From assembly GCA_003343805.1 (NCBI GenBank), contig QAKM01000044.1:1-64000 (forward strand): a DNA stretch of 64,000 nt. Direction: 5' to 3'. Below are positions 50,958-59,858 of this stretch, in pieces. Source of the DNA: Bacillota bacterium. GTDB taxonomy: Bacteria; Bacillota; Clostridia; Christensenellales; Borkfalkiaceae. The notes beneath the pieces were generated by a model that made no database searches, was not told the origin of the DNA, and saw only the letters and a program-made list of their open reading frames with translations. A program made the position numbers and the translations under genes. The stretch's first letter is position 1. Each line of letters begins with the position of its first letter.

Positions 50958-52154
50958 ATGCAAAGAAAGAAAGAATGTGTCGCAATGTTGCTCGCAGGCG
51001 GACAGGGTAGCAGACTGTACGCGCTCACGAACAAAATTGCAAAACCCGCGGTCGCCTTCGGCGCGAAGTATCGTATCATCGACTTCCCGCTGAGCAACTG
51101 CATCAACTCGGGCATCGATACGGTGGGCGTGCTCACGCAGTACGAACCCCTCGAACTCAACGAGTACATCGGGAACGGCCAGCCTTGGGATCTCGACCGT
51201 GCATACGGGGGTGTGCATATCCTCTCTCCCTATCAGGCGAAGGTCAAGTCGTCCTGGTATGAGGGTACCGCAAACGCCATCTATCAGAATATGCACTTCA
51301 TGAAGAAGTACAATCCCGACTATGTGCTCATCCTCTCGGGCGATCACATCTACAAGATGGACTATGCGAAGATGCTCAAGGCGCACATCGAGACGGGCGC
51401 GGACTGCACGATCGCGGCGATCGAAGTTCCCCTGAAGGAGGCTTCCCGCTTCGGCATCCTCAATACCAATCCCGACGGGTCCATCTATCAGTTCGAGGAA
51501 AAACCCAAGCAGCCCAAGAGCAACCTGGCTTCGATGGGTATCTACATCTTCACGGCGCAGAAGCTCTTTGACTATCTCGAAGCGGACGAACAGAATCCCG
51601 ATTCGAGCAAGGATTTCGGCAAAGACGTGCTTCCCGCCATGCTGAACGCGGGCGAGAAGATGTTCTCGTACCGGTTTGAAGGGTACTGGAAGGATGTCGG
51701 CACGATTTCCTCGCTGTGGGAAGCCAACATGGAACTTCTTGGGGAAGAGCCCGTCTTTGACGTCGCCGATCCCGATTGGAAGATCCATTCGCGCAACCCG
51801 CTCGCTCCGCCCGAGTACATCGGCGAGAAGGCGCAGGTCGGCAATTCCATGATCGCGCTCGGCTGCGAGATCGACGGTGTCGTGGAGCACTCCGTGCTTG
51901 CAAGCAACGTCGTCGTCGAAGAGGGGGCGGAAGTCAGAGACAGCGTTCTGATGGCGGGTACCGTCGTCAAAAAGGGCGCAAAGGTCGTCTATTCCATCAT
52001 CGATGAGGATGTGACCGTGGAAGAGGGCGCTGTTGTCGGCGATCCTCAGGATGCAGGCAAGGGCATCGCCGTGCTCGGCAGACAGATCACCATCGGCAAG
52101 AACGCCAAGGTCGAGGGCGGCAAAATTTTGGATCAGGATTATAAGGGGGAATAA
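50958..52154 (+). CDS. glgC: Glucose-1-phosphate adenylyltransferase, catalytic subunit
   Basis: GlgC makes ADP-glucose, the committed step of glycogen synthesis. The 398-residue protein has the pyrophosphorylase signature [16 protein letters not shown], the catalytic-site Asp in [11 protein letters not shown], the [11 protein letters not shown] sugar-phosphate motif and a C-terminal left-handed beta-helix with hexapeptide-like repeats. GlgD follows after 5 bases; the two probably form the GlgC-GlgD heteromer known in Firmicutes. Confidence 0.97.
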   Translation: MQRKKECVAMLLAGGQGSRLYALTNKIAKPAVAFGAKYRIIDFPLSNCINSGIDTVGVLTQYEPLELNEYIGNGQPWDLDRAYGGVHILSPYQAKVKSSWYEGTANAIYQNMHFMKKYNPDYVLILSGDHIYKMDYAKMLKAHIETGADCTIAAIEVPLKEASRFGILNTNPDGSIYQFEEKPKQPKSNLASMGIYIFTAQKLFDYLEADEQNPDSSKDFGKDVLPAMLNAGEKMFSYRFEGYWKDVGTISSLWEANMELLGEEPVFDVADPDWKIHSRNPLAPPEYIGEKAQVGNSMIALGCEIDGVVEHSVLASNVVVEEGAEVRDSVLMAGTVVKKGAKVVYSIIDEDVTVEEGAVVGDPQDAGKGIAVLGRQITIGKNAKVEGGKILDQDYKGE

Positions 52155-52159
52155 ATAGA

Positions 52160-53269
52160 ATGGCTTATTCGACGGTAGGAGTAATTTTCTCCAATGTGCA
52201 TGACGAGAACCTCCCCGAGCTCTCCCGTCACAGAACGATGGCTTCCATCCCGTTCGGCGGAAGATACCGTCTCATCGATTTCGCGTTGTCCAATATGGTC
52301 AACTCCGGGATCACGACGGTGGGTATCGTCACGAAGAACAACTATCAGTCGCTGATCGATCATCTCGGCAGCGGTAAAGATTGGGATCTTGCAAGAAAGG
52401 ACGGCGGCATCATCCTGCTTCCTCCCTATTCCGATGAGACGGATGCACCCTATACTTCGCGCCTCGAAGCACTCAAGGGGATCACGGGCTTCCTCAATCA
52501 CCGCAAGGAGGACTATGTCGTCATCTCCGACTGCGACGGCGTCGCCCGCCTCGATATCGCCGATATCGTCCGCAAGCACGTTGCCAACCAGGCGGATATC
52601 ACGATGGTCTATACCCAGACGGACGACATCGAGAGCTCCTATTACATCACGCTCGATTCCGATGAGACGGGCCGCATCCAGGGCGTTCAGATCAGCCCCA
52701 AACTTAACGGCAGGGCCAATCTTTACATCAATGTGATGGTGCTCAACCGTGAGTTCCTCATCGATCTCATCGGCAATGCCGTCACGCGCGGCCTCACCAG
52801 CTTCGGGAAGGACATCCTTGCAAAGAGCACGGACACGCTCCGCATCTTTGGTTACAAGTTCGACGGTTACTATGCCGGCATCGATTCCCTGCAGAACTAT
52901 TTCCGTCACAGCATGGAGCTGCTTGACCGCAATGTGCGCAACGAACTGTTCGCAAGCCGCGACATCTATACGAAGGTGCGCGATTCTGCGCCTTCCAAGT
53001 ACATCGACGGCGCGACGGTGAAGAATTCGCTCATCTCCGACGGCTGCACGATCGAGGGCACGGTGGAAAACAGCATCCTGTTCCGCGGCGTCAAAGTCGG
53101 GAAGGGGAGCGTCGTTAAAAATTCCATCATCATGCAGGATACGGTCATCGAATCTTCCGTTTCGCTCGATTGCGTGATCACGGATAAGAATGTTGTCATC
53201 CGCGACAGACGTCATCTTGCGGGCTGCGAAGATCTTCCTTACTTTATTTCCAAAGGCAGAATGCTTTGA
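52160..53269 (+). CDS. glgD: Glucose-1-phosphate adenylyltransferase regulatory subunit GlgD
   Basis: The 369-residue GlgC paralogue keeps the fold (FGGRYRLIDFALSNMVNSGI, beta-helix C-terminus). It has lost the N-terminal GG-x-G-x-R-L nucleotide loop, where SNVHDENLPEL is found. The catalytic Asp region reads ISDCDGVARLD. This is the signature of GlgD, which has little activity alone but raises that of GlgC. Confidence 0.95.
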   Translation: MAYSTVGVIFSNVHDENLPELSRHRTMASIPFGGRYRLIDFALSNMVNSGITTVGIVTKNNYQSLIDHLGSGKDWDLARKDGGIILLPPYSDETDAPYTSRLEALKGITGFLNHRKEDYVVISDCDGVARLDIADIVRKHVANQADITMVYTQTDDIESSYYITLDSDETGRIQGVQISPKLNGRANLYINVMVLNREFLIDLIGNAVTRGLTSFGKDILAKSTDTLRIFGYKFDGYYAGIDSLQNYFRHSMELLDRNVRNELFASRDIYTKVRDSAPSKYIDGATVKNSLISDGCTIEGTVENSILFRGVKVGKGSVVKNSIIMQDTVIESSVSLDCVITDKNVVIRDRRHLAGCEDLPYFISKGRML

Positions 53270-53309
53270 TCGCATGATGGCAAAGAATAAAACAAGGGGG
53301 AACTGAACT

Positions 53310-54983
53310 ATGGCTAATACGAAAAGCACATCCAAGAACAAAAAGCCGGCTGTCAAGGCCGAAAAGACGGCTCCGCAGGAGGAGCTCGTGAAAGAGGAGA
53401 AGGTGCTCGAGGAAGTCGCTGCGGCGGCTCCCGAGGCCCCTCAGGAGGCCCCTGCGCCCGAAGTGAAGGAAGAGGCTCCCGCGGCTCCCATCGAGGTCAC
53501 GGCGCCCGATACGGAGGCACCTGCCGAAGAGCCGGCGCCCGAGGTGAAGGTCGAAGAAAAGAAGAAGATCCTTTTCGTCGCTTCCGAGGCAGCTCCCTTC
53601 ATTGCAACGGGCGGCCTTGCAGAGGTCATCGGGTCGCTCTCCAAGGCGCTTGCCAAGGAAGATCGCTATGACGTCCGCGTCATCATCCCGCTCTATCAGG
53701 ACATCAAGAAGGAGTACCGCAAGGATTTCCGTTTCATCGGCAACATCTTTGTTCCTCTTTCCTGGAGAAACCAATACTGCGGTATCTTTGAGTATGTCAA
53801 GGACAATGTGACGTTCTATTTCGTCGATAACGAGTATTACTTCAAGCGTCCCGGCTGCTACGGCTACTACGACGACGGCGAGCGTTTCGCCTTCTTCTGC
53901 CGCAGCGTCATGGAGATCCTCGGCTTCCTCAACTTCTATCCCGATATCCTGCACTGCCATGACTGGCAGGCGGCCCTTGCGGCGATCTATCTCAAGACCA
54001 TCTACTGCTTCCGCCCCGAATACCAGTTCATCCGTGCGGTGTTCACCATCCACAACATCGAGTATCAGGGGCAGTATTCGCTCGACATCCTCGAGGATCT
54101 GTTCGGCATTTCCTATCGCTATCAGTACCTCGTGGAGTACGACCGCTGCATCAATCTGATGAAGGGTGCGATCGAGTGCTGCGAGCAGTTCACGACGGTC
54201 AGTCCGACCTATGCGGGCGAGATCAAGGATCCGTACTATTCGCACGGACTCGATCCCATCGTGCGCCGCAACGAGTTCAAGCTGTGCGGCATCCTCAACG
54301 GCATCGATCCCGATTATTACAATCCCGAGACCGACCGTGCGCTGTTTGCGAATTACAATGCCGAGGACACCGCGGGCAAGGCGGTCTGCAAGGAAGAACT
54401 GCAGCGTATGCTCAATCTTCCCGTCAAACCCGAGACGCCCATCATTGCCATGATCACGCGGCTTGTCTCGCACAAGGGCCTCGATCTCGTCAAGGAAGTG
54501 ATCGAACAGGCGCTCCGTCAGGATATCCAGTTCGTGCTGCTCGGGACGGGTGATTCGATGTACGAGAATTACTTCTCCGATCTTGCAAGGAGATATCAGG
54601 GGAAGGTGGTCTCGATCATCTCGTTCAATTCCGACCTTTCGAGAAAGATCTATTCGGGTGCCGACATCTTCCTGATGCCCTCGAAGAGCGAGCCCTGCGG
54701 CCTGTCGCAGATGATCGCATCCCGTTACGGCACGGTGGCCATCGTCCGCGAGACGGGCGGCCTGCGCGACAGCATCACGCCTTACGGCGCGGGCGGCAAC
54801 GGCTTTACCTTCCACGACTACAACGCATACGATATGCTCTATGTCATCAACGAGGCGATCGGCGTCTACCACAACAAGGATGAGTGGAAGCGTCTGATGC
54901 ACAAGGCGATGACGACGGACTTCACCTGGGCGAAGTCTGCAAAGTACTATGAGGGACTTTACCTCGGAATGTTGATGCACTGA
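53310..54983 (+). CDS. glgA: Glycogen synthase with charged N-terminal extension
   Basis: GlgA (GT5) elongates alpha-1,4-glucan from ADP-glucose. The conserved enzyme begins only at about residue 84 (KKKILFVASEAAPFIATGGLAEV, with the substrate loop TGGLAEV). It includes DILHCHDWQAAL, FTIHNIEYQGQY, NGIDPDYYNPETD and the C-terminal MPSKSEPCGLSQM motif. The first ~83 residues are low complexity: a short Lys-rich start, then Glu/Pro/Ala-rich, with about -9 net charge. The extension is in frame with the operon-proximal ATG. It may pair with the basic GlgB tail (inference). Confidence 0.95.
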   Translation: MANTKSTSKNKKPAVKAEKTAPQEELVKEEKVLEEVAAAAPEAPQEAPAPEVKEEAPAAPIEVTAPDTEAPAEEPAPEVKVEEKKKILFVASEAAPFIATGGLAEVIGSLSKALAKEDRYDVRVIIPLYQDIKKEYRKDFRFIGNIFVPLSWRNQYCGIFEYVKDNVTFYFVDNEYYFKRPGCYGYYDDGERFAFFCRSVMEILGFLNFYPDILHCHDWQAALAAIYLKTIYCFRPEYQFIRAVFTIHNIEYQGQYSLDILEDLFGISYRYQYLVEYDRCINLMKGAIECCEQFTTVSPTYAGEIKDPYYSHGLDPIVRRNEFKLCGILNGIDPDYYNPETDRALFANYNAEDTAGKAVCKEELQRMLNLPVKPETPIIAMITRLVSHKGLDLVKEVIEQALRQDIQFVLLGTGDSMYENYFSDLARRYQGKVVSIISFNSDLSRKIYSGADIFLMPSKSEPCGLSQMIASRYGTVAIVRETGGLRDSITPYGAGGNGFTFHDYNAYDMLYVINEAIGVYHNKDEWKRLMHKAMTTDFTWAKSAKYYEGLYLGMLMH

Positions 54984-55021
54984 TCGTTCGATCAAATTCT
55001 TGGAGATAACATTTAGGCACA

Positions 55022-57448
55022 ATGGGTAATTTAACGCAACAGGAAGCACAGCAGTTGATCGGCGGCAAGCTCACCCGGTATTTCGGCGTGAGCGCCGCCG
55101 AGGCAACGCGGGAACAGGTTTATAAGGCAGTCGTCATGAGCGTGAGAGATATCATGCTCGAAAAGCGCCAGCAGTTCCATCTGAAGATGAAGTCTGCTCG
55201 TGCGAAGCGGGTCTATTATCTCTGCATGGAATTTTTGATGGGCCGCTCCCTAAAGAACAGCATCTACAATCTCGGCATCCGCGATGCCGTGGAAGGAGCT
55301 TTGAAGCAGTATAAGCTGACTTTGGAGGAGCTCTACGAGGAAGAGCCCGATGCCGGGCTCGGGAATGGGGGACTTGGCCGCCTCGCCGCCTGTTTTTTGG
55401 ACGGTCTCGCGACGCAGAACTACCCCGCCATGGGATTTTCCATCCTCTATCAATACGGCCTCTTCAAGCAGAAGATCGTGGACGGCTGGCAGATCGAGCT
55501 TCCCGATGTTTGGCTTCCGGGCGGTGAGTGCTGGCTCACCCAGCGCAGCGATAAGCAGTTTACCGTCAAGTTTGACGGCGAGATCGAAGAGCGCTGGACC
55601 GATCATGGCATGGAGACCATCTACCGCAATGCTAAAGAGGTGGAGGCTGTCGCCTATGACATGATGGTATCCGGTGCCGATTCGCAGGCGGTGAGCGTTC
55701 TCCGCCTATGGCGTTCGCGCGCAAAGCAGAACTTCAACATGAAGCTCTTTTCGCAGGGCAACTATGACGAAGTCATGCGCGAGGACAGTGAAGCCGAGCT
55801 CATCTCCAAAGTGCTCTATCCCTCCGATAATCATTACGAGGGCAAGACGCTGCGTTTAAAGCAGCAGTATTTCCTCGTTTCGGCGTCCATCCAGTGCATT
55901 GTTTCCGATCACAAGCGCCGCTATGGCTCCCTGGCGCTCCTGCCGCACATGGCGGCCATCCACATCAACGATACGCATCCTGCGCTGGCCATTCCCGAGC
56001 TCATGCGCGTCCTCGTCGATGAAAATTTCTTCGAGTGGACCACGGCTTGGAACATTACCACGGCGACGTGTGCCTACACCAACCACACCGTGCTTGCCGA
56101 GGCGTTGGAGACCTGGCCGGAAGATCTTCTTTCCCGCAGGCTGCCGCGTATTTACAACATCTTAAAGGAGATCAATCGCCGCTTCTGCGAGGATCTTTGG
56201 CAGAAGTATCCCGGCGATTGGGATAAGATCTCCCGTATGTCCGTGCTCTCGCATAACACCGTGCGCATGGCGAATCTCTGTGTGATGGGATCGCATTGTG
56301 TCAACGGCGTTTCCGAGCTGCACAGCAACATCATCAAGGAGAGCATTTTCCGCGATTTTTACGACTATACGCCCGAAAAGTTCCAGAACGTGACGAACGG
56401 CATTGCACACCGCCGTTGGCTCAACCAGGCTAACCCCGAACTCTGCGCGCTGCTCAACGACACGATCGGAGAGGGCTATGCCAAGAATGCGGAAAAGCTC
56501 GCTGAATTTAAGAAATTTGAGAAGGACGAGAGCGTGTTAAAGCGTCTCGGAGAGATCAAGCGCATCAAGAAGCAGCAGCTTGCAGACCGCGTCAAGAAGG
56601 TCCAGGGCATCGACATCGATCCCGATACGCTCTTTGACGTGCAGGCAAAGCGCCTTCATGAGTACAAGCGTCAGCTCCTGAATGTACTGCATATCATCTC
56701 CGATTACAATGCTCTCAGGGAAAACCCAGAGCTCGATCTCGTTCCCAAGACGTATATCTTTGCGGCAAAGGCGGCTGCGGGCTACGATATGGCAAAGGAG
56801 ACCATCAAACTCATCTGTTTCCTGGCCGAAGAGATCCGCAAGCAGCCCAAGATCCGCGAGAAGCTCAACGTCGTCTTCCTGGAGAACTACAATGTGACGA
56901 TGTCGGAGACGCTGATGCCCGCATCCGAGATCTCGGAACAGATTTCTCTTGCCGGCAAGGAGGCGAGCGGCACGGGGAACATGAAGTTCATGATCAACGG
57001 TGCGCTCACGATCGGCACGCTGGACGGTGCCAATGTGGAGATGCACGAGCGTGTCGGTGATGACAACATCTTTATCTTCGGCCTCACGGCGGAAGAAGTG
57101 AGCGATGTCTGGAATAAGGGATATTCCTCGAGTGCGTATTACAATCAGAACCAGAATATGCGCAAGGTCATCGAGTCGCTCATCGTCGGGTTCAACGGAA
57201 ATTCCTTCTCGGAGATCGCAAATTATCTCCTGCATCGCGCTCCCGTTGCCGATCCGTATATGTGTCTTGCGGATTTTGAGTCTTATCTGCAGACGCAGAC
57301 TGCGATGTCGGAGCTCTATCGCAGGGATAAGATGGGCTGGAACAAGAAATCTCTCAACAACATCGCTGCGGCGGGATATTTCTCCGCAGACCGCAGCGTA
57401 CGCGAATACGCAAGAAATATTTGGAATTTGAAGTCGATCGACAAATAA
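55022..57448 (+). CDS. glgP: Glycogen/starch/alpha-glucan phosphorylase
   Basis: The enzyme releases glucose-1-phosphate from glycogen with PLP and phosphate. The 808-residue protein has the GT35 landmarks: YLCMEFLMGRSL, EPDAGLGNGGLGRLAACFLDG, the HINDTHPALAIPELMR segment, VTNGIAHRRW, and EASGTGNMKFMINGALTIGT with the PLP-binding Lys. It follows glgA by 38 bases with a weak ribosome-binding site. Its place in the operon couples synthesis and breakdown genes. Confidence 0.97.
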   Translation: MGNLTQQEAQQLIGGKLTRYFGVSAAEATREQVYKAVVMSVRDIMLEKRQQFHLKMKSARAKRVYYLCMEFLMGRSLKNSIYNLGIRDAVEGALKQYKLTLEELYEEEPDAGLGNGGLGRLAACFLDGLATQNYPAMGFSILYQYGLFKQKIVDGWQIELPDVWLPGGECWLTQRSDKQFTVKFDGEIEERWTDHGMETIYRNAKEVEAVAYDMMVSGADSQAVSVLRLWRSRAKQNFNMKLFSQGNYDEVMREDSEAELISKVLYPSDNHYEGKTLRLKQQYFLVSASIQCIVSDHKRRYGSLALLPHMAAIHINDTHPALAIPELMRVLVDENFFEWTTAWNITTATCAYTNHTVLAEALETWPEDLLSRRLPRIYNILKEINRRFCEDLWQKYPGDWDKISRMSVLSHNTVRMANLCVMGSHCVNGVSELHSNIIKESIFRDFYDYTPEKFQNVTNGIAHRRWLNQANPELCALLNDTIGEGYAKNAEKLAEFKKFEKDESVLKRLGEIKRIKKQQLADRVKKVQGIDIDPDTLFDVQAKRLHEYKRQLLNVLHIISDYNALRENPELDLVPKTYIFAAKAAAGYDMAKETIKLICFLAEEIRKQPKIREKLNVVFLENYNVTMSETLMPASEISEQISLAGKEASGTGNMKFMINGALTIGTLDGANVEMHERVGDDNIFIFGLTAEEVSDVWNKGYSSSAYYNQNQNMRKVIESLIVGFNGNSFSEIANYLLHRAPVADPYMCLADFESYLQTQTAMSELYRRDKMGWNKKSLNNIAAAGYFSADRSVREYARNIWNLKSIDK

Positions 57449-57508
57449 TTGCTTTCGCATGAGGCGGCACGGTTGGCGTGTCCGGATAACAGAGAACAGG
57501 CAGAGGAT

Positions 57509-59332
57509 ATGGATCTATATTATAACCCGCTGGATCGGGCGTGTAAGAGCATTGTCGGCGCGATTCCAAGAAAGACTGTCGTAAAATTAAACGTTTACAA
57601 AGAGAAAGACGTTGGCGGAGAAGATTATTTCTCCGCCGAAGTTTGTAACCTCGTTTTAAGGCGGGATGGGAAGAGATGCCATTATTACCAGATGACCCGC
57701 ACGGATTTTGGTTGGACGATCTCGCTCCGATTCAACGAGAACGGGCTCTACTTTTACCATTTTGCGATCGGAGGAAGCTATATCGGATGCGGATCGATGC
57801 ACAAAAGCATTCCCTTCGGGAGCAATCCGGTCAGTTGGCAGCTCACCGTCTATGACGAGCATTACACGACCCCCGATTGGTTCAAGGGCGGGATCATGTA
57901 CCAGATCTTCCCGGATCGGTTTTACCGTGACGGGGATGAGACGATCAAGCATGGTGTCATGCGGAATTGGGGAGAGCAGCCCTATTTTCGCCCGAACGGA
58001 GAAGGAAAAGTCCTGAACAATGACTTTTTCGGCGGAAACCTGAAAGGGGTGCGCGAAAAGCTCGGGTATCTCAAATCGCTTGGTGTATCCGTCATCTATT
58101 TCAATCCCATCTTTGAGGCCTTTTCCAATCATCGCTACGATACGGGCGATTACCTTGCGATCGATCCCAATCTGGGAACAAAGGAAGATCTGGATGCGCT
58201 GATCGCCGATGCAAAGAAGCTGGGGATGCGTGTTATTCTGGACGGCGTCTTCAACCATACAGGAGATGACAGCCGGTACTTTAACCGCTATTCCAACTAT
58301 CCGAGTTTAGGGGCCTATCAATCAACCCAATCGCCCTATTACGATTGGTACACCTTCCATGGTTCCCGCGATCATTATGACAGTTGGTGGGGGATCGACA
58401 CCCTGCCTGCGATCCGTGAGAGTTCCGAAAGCTACCAGACGTTCATGTTTTCGGAGGATGGCGTCATCAAGCATTGGCTGCGCCACGGCATCGGCGGATA
58501 TCGTCTCGATGTGGCAGACGAGCTGCCCGGTTTTTTCCTTAAAAAGCTGAGGAAGGCTGCCAAGGAGCAGGACCCCGAAGCCATCATCATTGGCGAAGTT
58601 TGGGAGGATGCCTCCAACAAGATCGCTTATGGTGTGCGCAGGGAGTATTTCCAGGGCGATGAGCTTGACAGCGTCATGAATTATCCCCTGAAGGATGCGA
58701 TCATCAATTTCCTTCTTTCCGGAAATACGAGCAGACTTCGGGAAGTCATTGCCATGCTCATCGATCACTATCCGAAGTCGACGCTTGACTGCCTGATGAA
58801 TCATCTCGGAACACACGACACGGCGCGTATTCTGACGGTTTTGGGCGGGAAAAGCTGTCATTCCAAGGATGAAATGGCTGTAACCAGCCTGAATGAACAG
58901 GAAAAAGCGGCTGCCAAAGAGCTTTTGAAAATGGGTGCCGTTGTGCAGTTTACGCTTCCCGGCGTTCCCTGCATTTATTACGGCGATGAGATCGGAATGG
59001 AAGGCTACAGCGATCCGTTCTGCAGAGGCTGTTACGATTGGGAGAACGGAGATCGTCAGCTCAGAAGTTTTTACGAACAGTTGGGGCGCATTCGCGGTCA
59101 GTTGAAAGAGGTCTTTCGTGACGGAACTTACCGCGAGATCTATGCAACGCAGACCTTCCTCTTTTACGAACGCAAATCGAAAGCGGGAAGTGTCTATGTC
59201 TATGTAAACCGCGGCTCCTGCCAGTATAAGCTGTCTTTTGAGGGAGCGTTCCGAGAATATTTGAGCGGAAAGACATACCGCGACGGAATGATCATCAAAA
59301 AAGGAGAATACGGGATCATTTCCCGCATTTAA
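57509..59332 (+). CDS. GH13 alpha-glucosidase/neopullulanase-like glycoside hydrolase
   Basis: The 607-residue protein has an N-terminal beta-sandwich domain (about residues 1-125) as in the neopullulanase/cyclomaltodextrinase group. A GH13 barrel follows, with GIMYQIFPDRFYRDGD, DGVFNHTGDDSRYF, the nucleophile Asp in IGGYRLDVADEL, the acid Glu in IIGEVWEDA and LGTHDTARIL. There is no signal peptide, so it acts on intracellular maltodextrins or glycogen. The ATG at 57509 is preferred; an upstream TTG in the same frame (57449) has no support. Codon use is less biased than in the glg genes before it. Confidence 0.9.
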   Translation: MDLYYNPLDRACKSIVGAIPRKTVVKLNVYKEKDVGGEDYFSAEVCNLVLRRDGKRCHYYQMTRTDFGWTISLRFNENGLYFYHFAIGGSYIGCGSMHKSIPFGSNPVSWQLTVYDEHYTTPDWFKGGIMYQIFPDRFYRDGDETIKHGVMRNWGEQPYFRPNGEGKVLNNDFFGGNLKGVREKLGYLKSLGVSVIYFNPIFEAFSNHRYDTGDYLAIDPNLGTKEDLDALIADAKKLGMRVILDGVFNHTGDDSRYFNRYSNYPSLGAYQSTQSPYYDWYTFHGSRDHYDSWWGIDTLPAIRESSESYQTFMFSEDGVIKHWLRHGIGGYRLDVADELPGFFLKKLRKAAKEQDPEAIIIGEVWEDASNKIAYGVRREYFQGDELDSVMNYPLKDAIINFLLSGNTSRLREVIAMLIDHYPKSTLDCLMNHLGTHDTARILTVLGGKSCHSKDEMAVTSLNEQEKAAAKELLKMGAVVQFTLPGVPCIYYGDEIGMEGYSDPFCRGCYDWENGDRQLRSFYEQLGRIRGQLKEVFRDGTYREIYATQTFLFYERKSKAGSVYVYVNRGSCQYKLSFEGAFREYLSGKTYRDGMIIKKGEYGIISRI

Positions 59333-59338
59333 AGGACA

Positions 59339-59377
59339 AAACAGAGATATTATGTCACGCATAGTATCTCTGTTTTT
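59339..59377 (+). terminator. Terminator of the glycogen operon with repeat sequence in the loop
   Basis: An 11-bp perfect stem (59339-59349 with 59365-59375, core ACAGAGATA/TATCTCTGT) is followed by TTTTT overlap at 59373-59377. The 15-base loop TTATGTCACGCATAG is part of the dispersed repeat. Confidence 0.82.
59347..59366 (-). repeat. Dispersed palindromic repeat, copy 5 (partial, in a terminator)
   Basis: Read on the minus strand, TACTATGCGTGACATAATAT is identical to the last 20 bases of copy 1. The left part of the element (TTTTGCATAG) is missing and is replaced by the terminator arm. Confidence 0.75.
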
Positions 59378-59607
59378 ATTTCCTGCCGACCATTAGCCGA
59401 GAGATAACTTAGGTGCTTGCGATTCACACAACGAAATGGCTGATCGATCGCGTAGTTTTATAAGAAAAATGCTCTGAGTCGTACATCAACACGTTCTGAC
59501 AAGTCGGATATTCTGAAAAGCGATTTATTCAGGATGGCTTGTACAAAACAAAGCCATAATTGCCGTCAGAAATATTGTAAATGTTCAAAAATGTGCTTTT
59601 TCGACAC

Positions 59608-59641
59608 AACTATTCTTAAAATCGGCATTTTGCGAATAGTT
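59608..59641 (+). repeat. Inverted repeat in the gene-free stretch
   Basis: AACTATTC (59608-59615) pairs with GAATAGTT (59634-59641). After a 2-by-2 internal mismatch, AAAAT (59618-59622) pairs with ATTTT (59627-59631) around a CGGC loop. No T-run follows; function unknown. Confidence 0.5.
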
Positions 59642-59820
59642 ATATGTGTCCCCAACCCCTCTTTTTACGAAATTTGCGTATGTTTTTCAATGGATGGATC
59701 GGGGTTTCTGGGGTATGTTTGAATGAGCCGGGTATCGGTAGCTTTGGTATCTTGCAGATTTTGCGCGTTTCTTGGACTAAGGGCGCCCCTCAACTCTGCG
59801 TAAAATATCCTCTTTCTTCC

Positions 59821-59849
59821 TTGACCTTCTCACGCTGCTGTGTTATAAT
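59821..59849 (+). promoter_or_regulatory. Sigma-A promoter of the recombinase-hflX unit (near-leaderless geometry)
   Basis: TTGACC (59821-59826), a 17-base spacer and consensus TATAAT (59844-59849) place +1 near 59856, three bases before the ATG at 59859. Confidence 0.8.
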
Positions 59850-59858
59850 ATGGGTATC

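Larger units (their letters stand above)
59333..59858 (+). other. Gene-free AT-rich stretch between the GH13 and recombinase genes
   Basis: Over 500 bases contain no convincing gene. They hold a terminator with a repeat copy in its loop (59339-59377), a large hairpin (59608-59641) and the recombinase promoter (59821-59849). Two open frames of 62-72 codons overlap here, but they lack ribosome-binding sites and gene-like codon use. The composition is clearly richer in A+T than the flanking genes, so it may be a decayed gene or an old insertion. Confidence 0.55.

Noticed and set aside
48753-51890. A 1045-codon open frame on the minus strand (similar long ones opposite GH51 at 22878-25856 and polA at 9248-11890)
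   Set aside because: They are mirror frames of real, recognisable genes, caused by the strong bias to C or G in third codon positions. Their translations are low complexity and match no family.
54932-54955. AAGTACTATG near the end of glgA, similar to the dispersed repeat
   Set aside because: It is read in a different frame from the three coding copies and encodes the normal GlgA C-terminus (AKYYEGLYL), so it is best explained as chance.
59534-59722. A 62-codon open frame with several Cys in the AT-rich stretch
   Set aside because: It has no ribosome-binding site or promoter, overlaps another spurious frame and contains the large hairpin.
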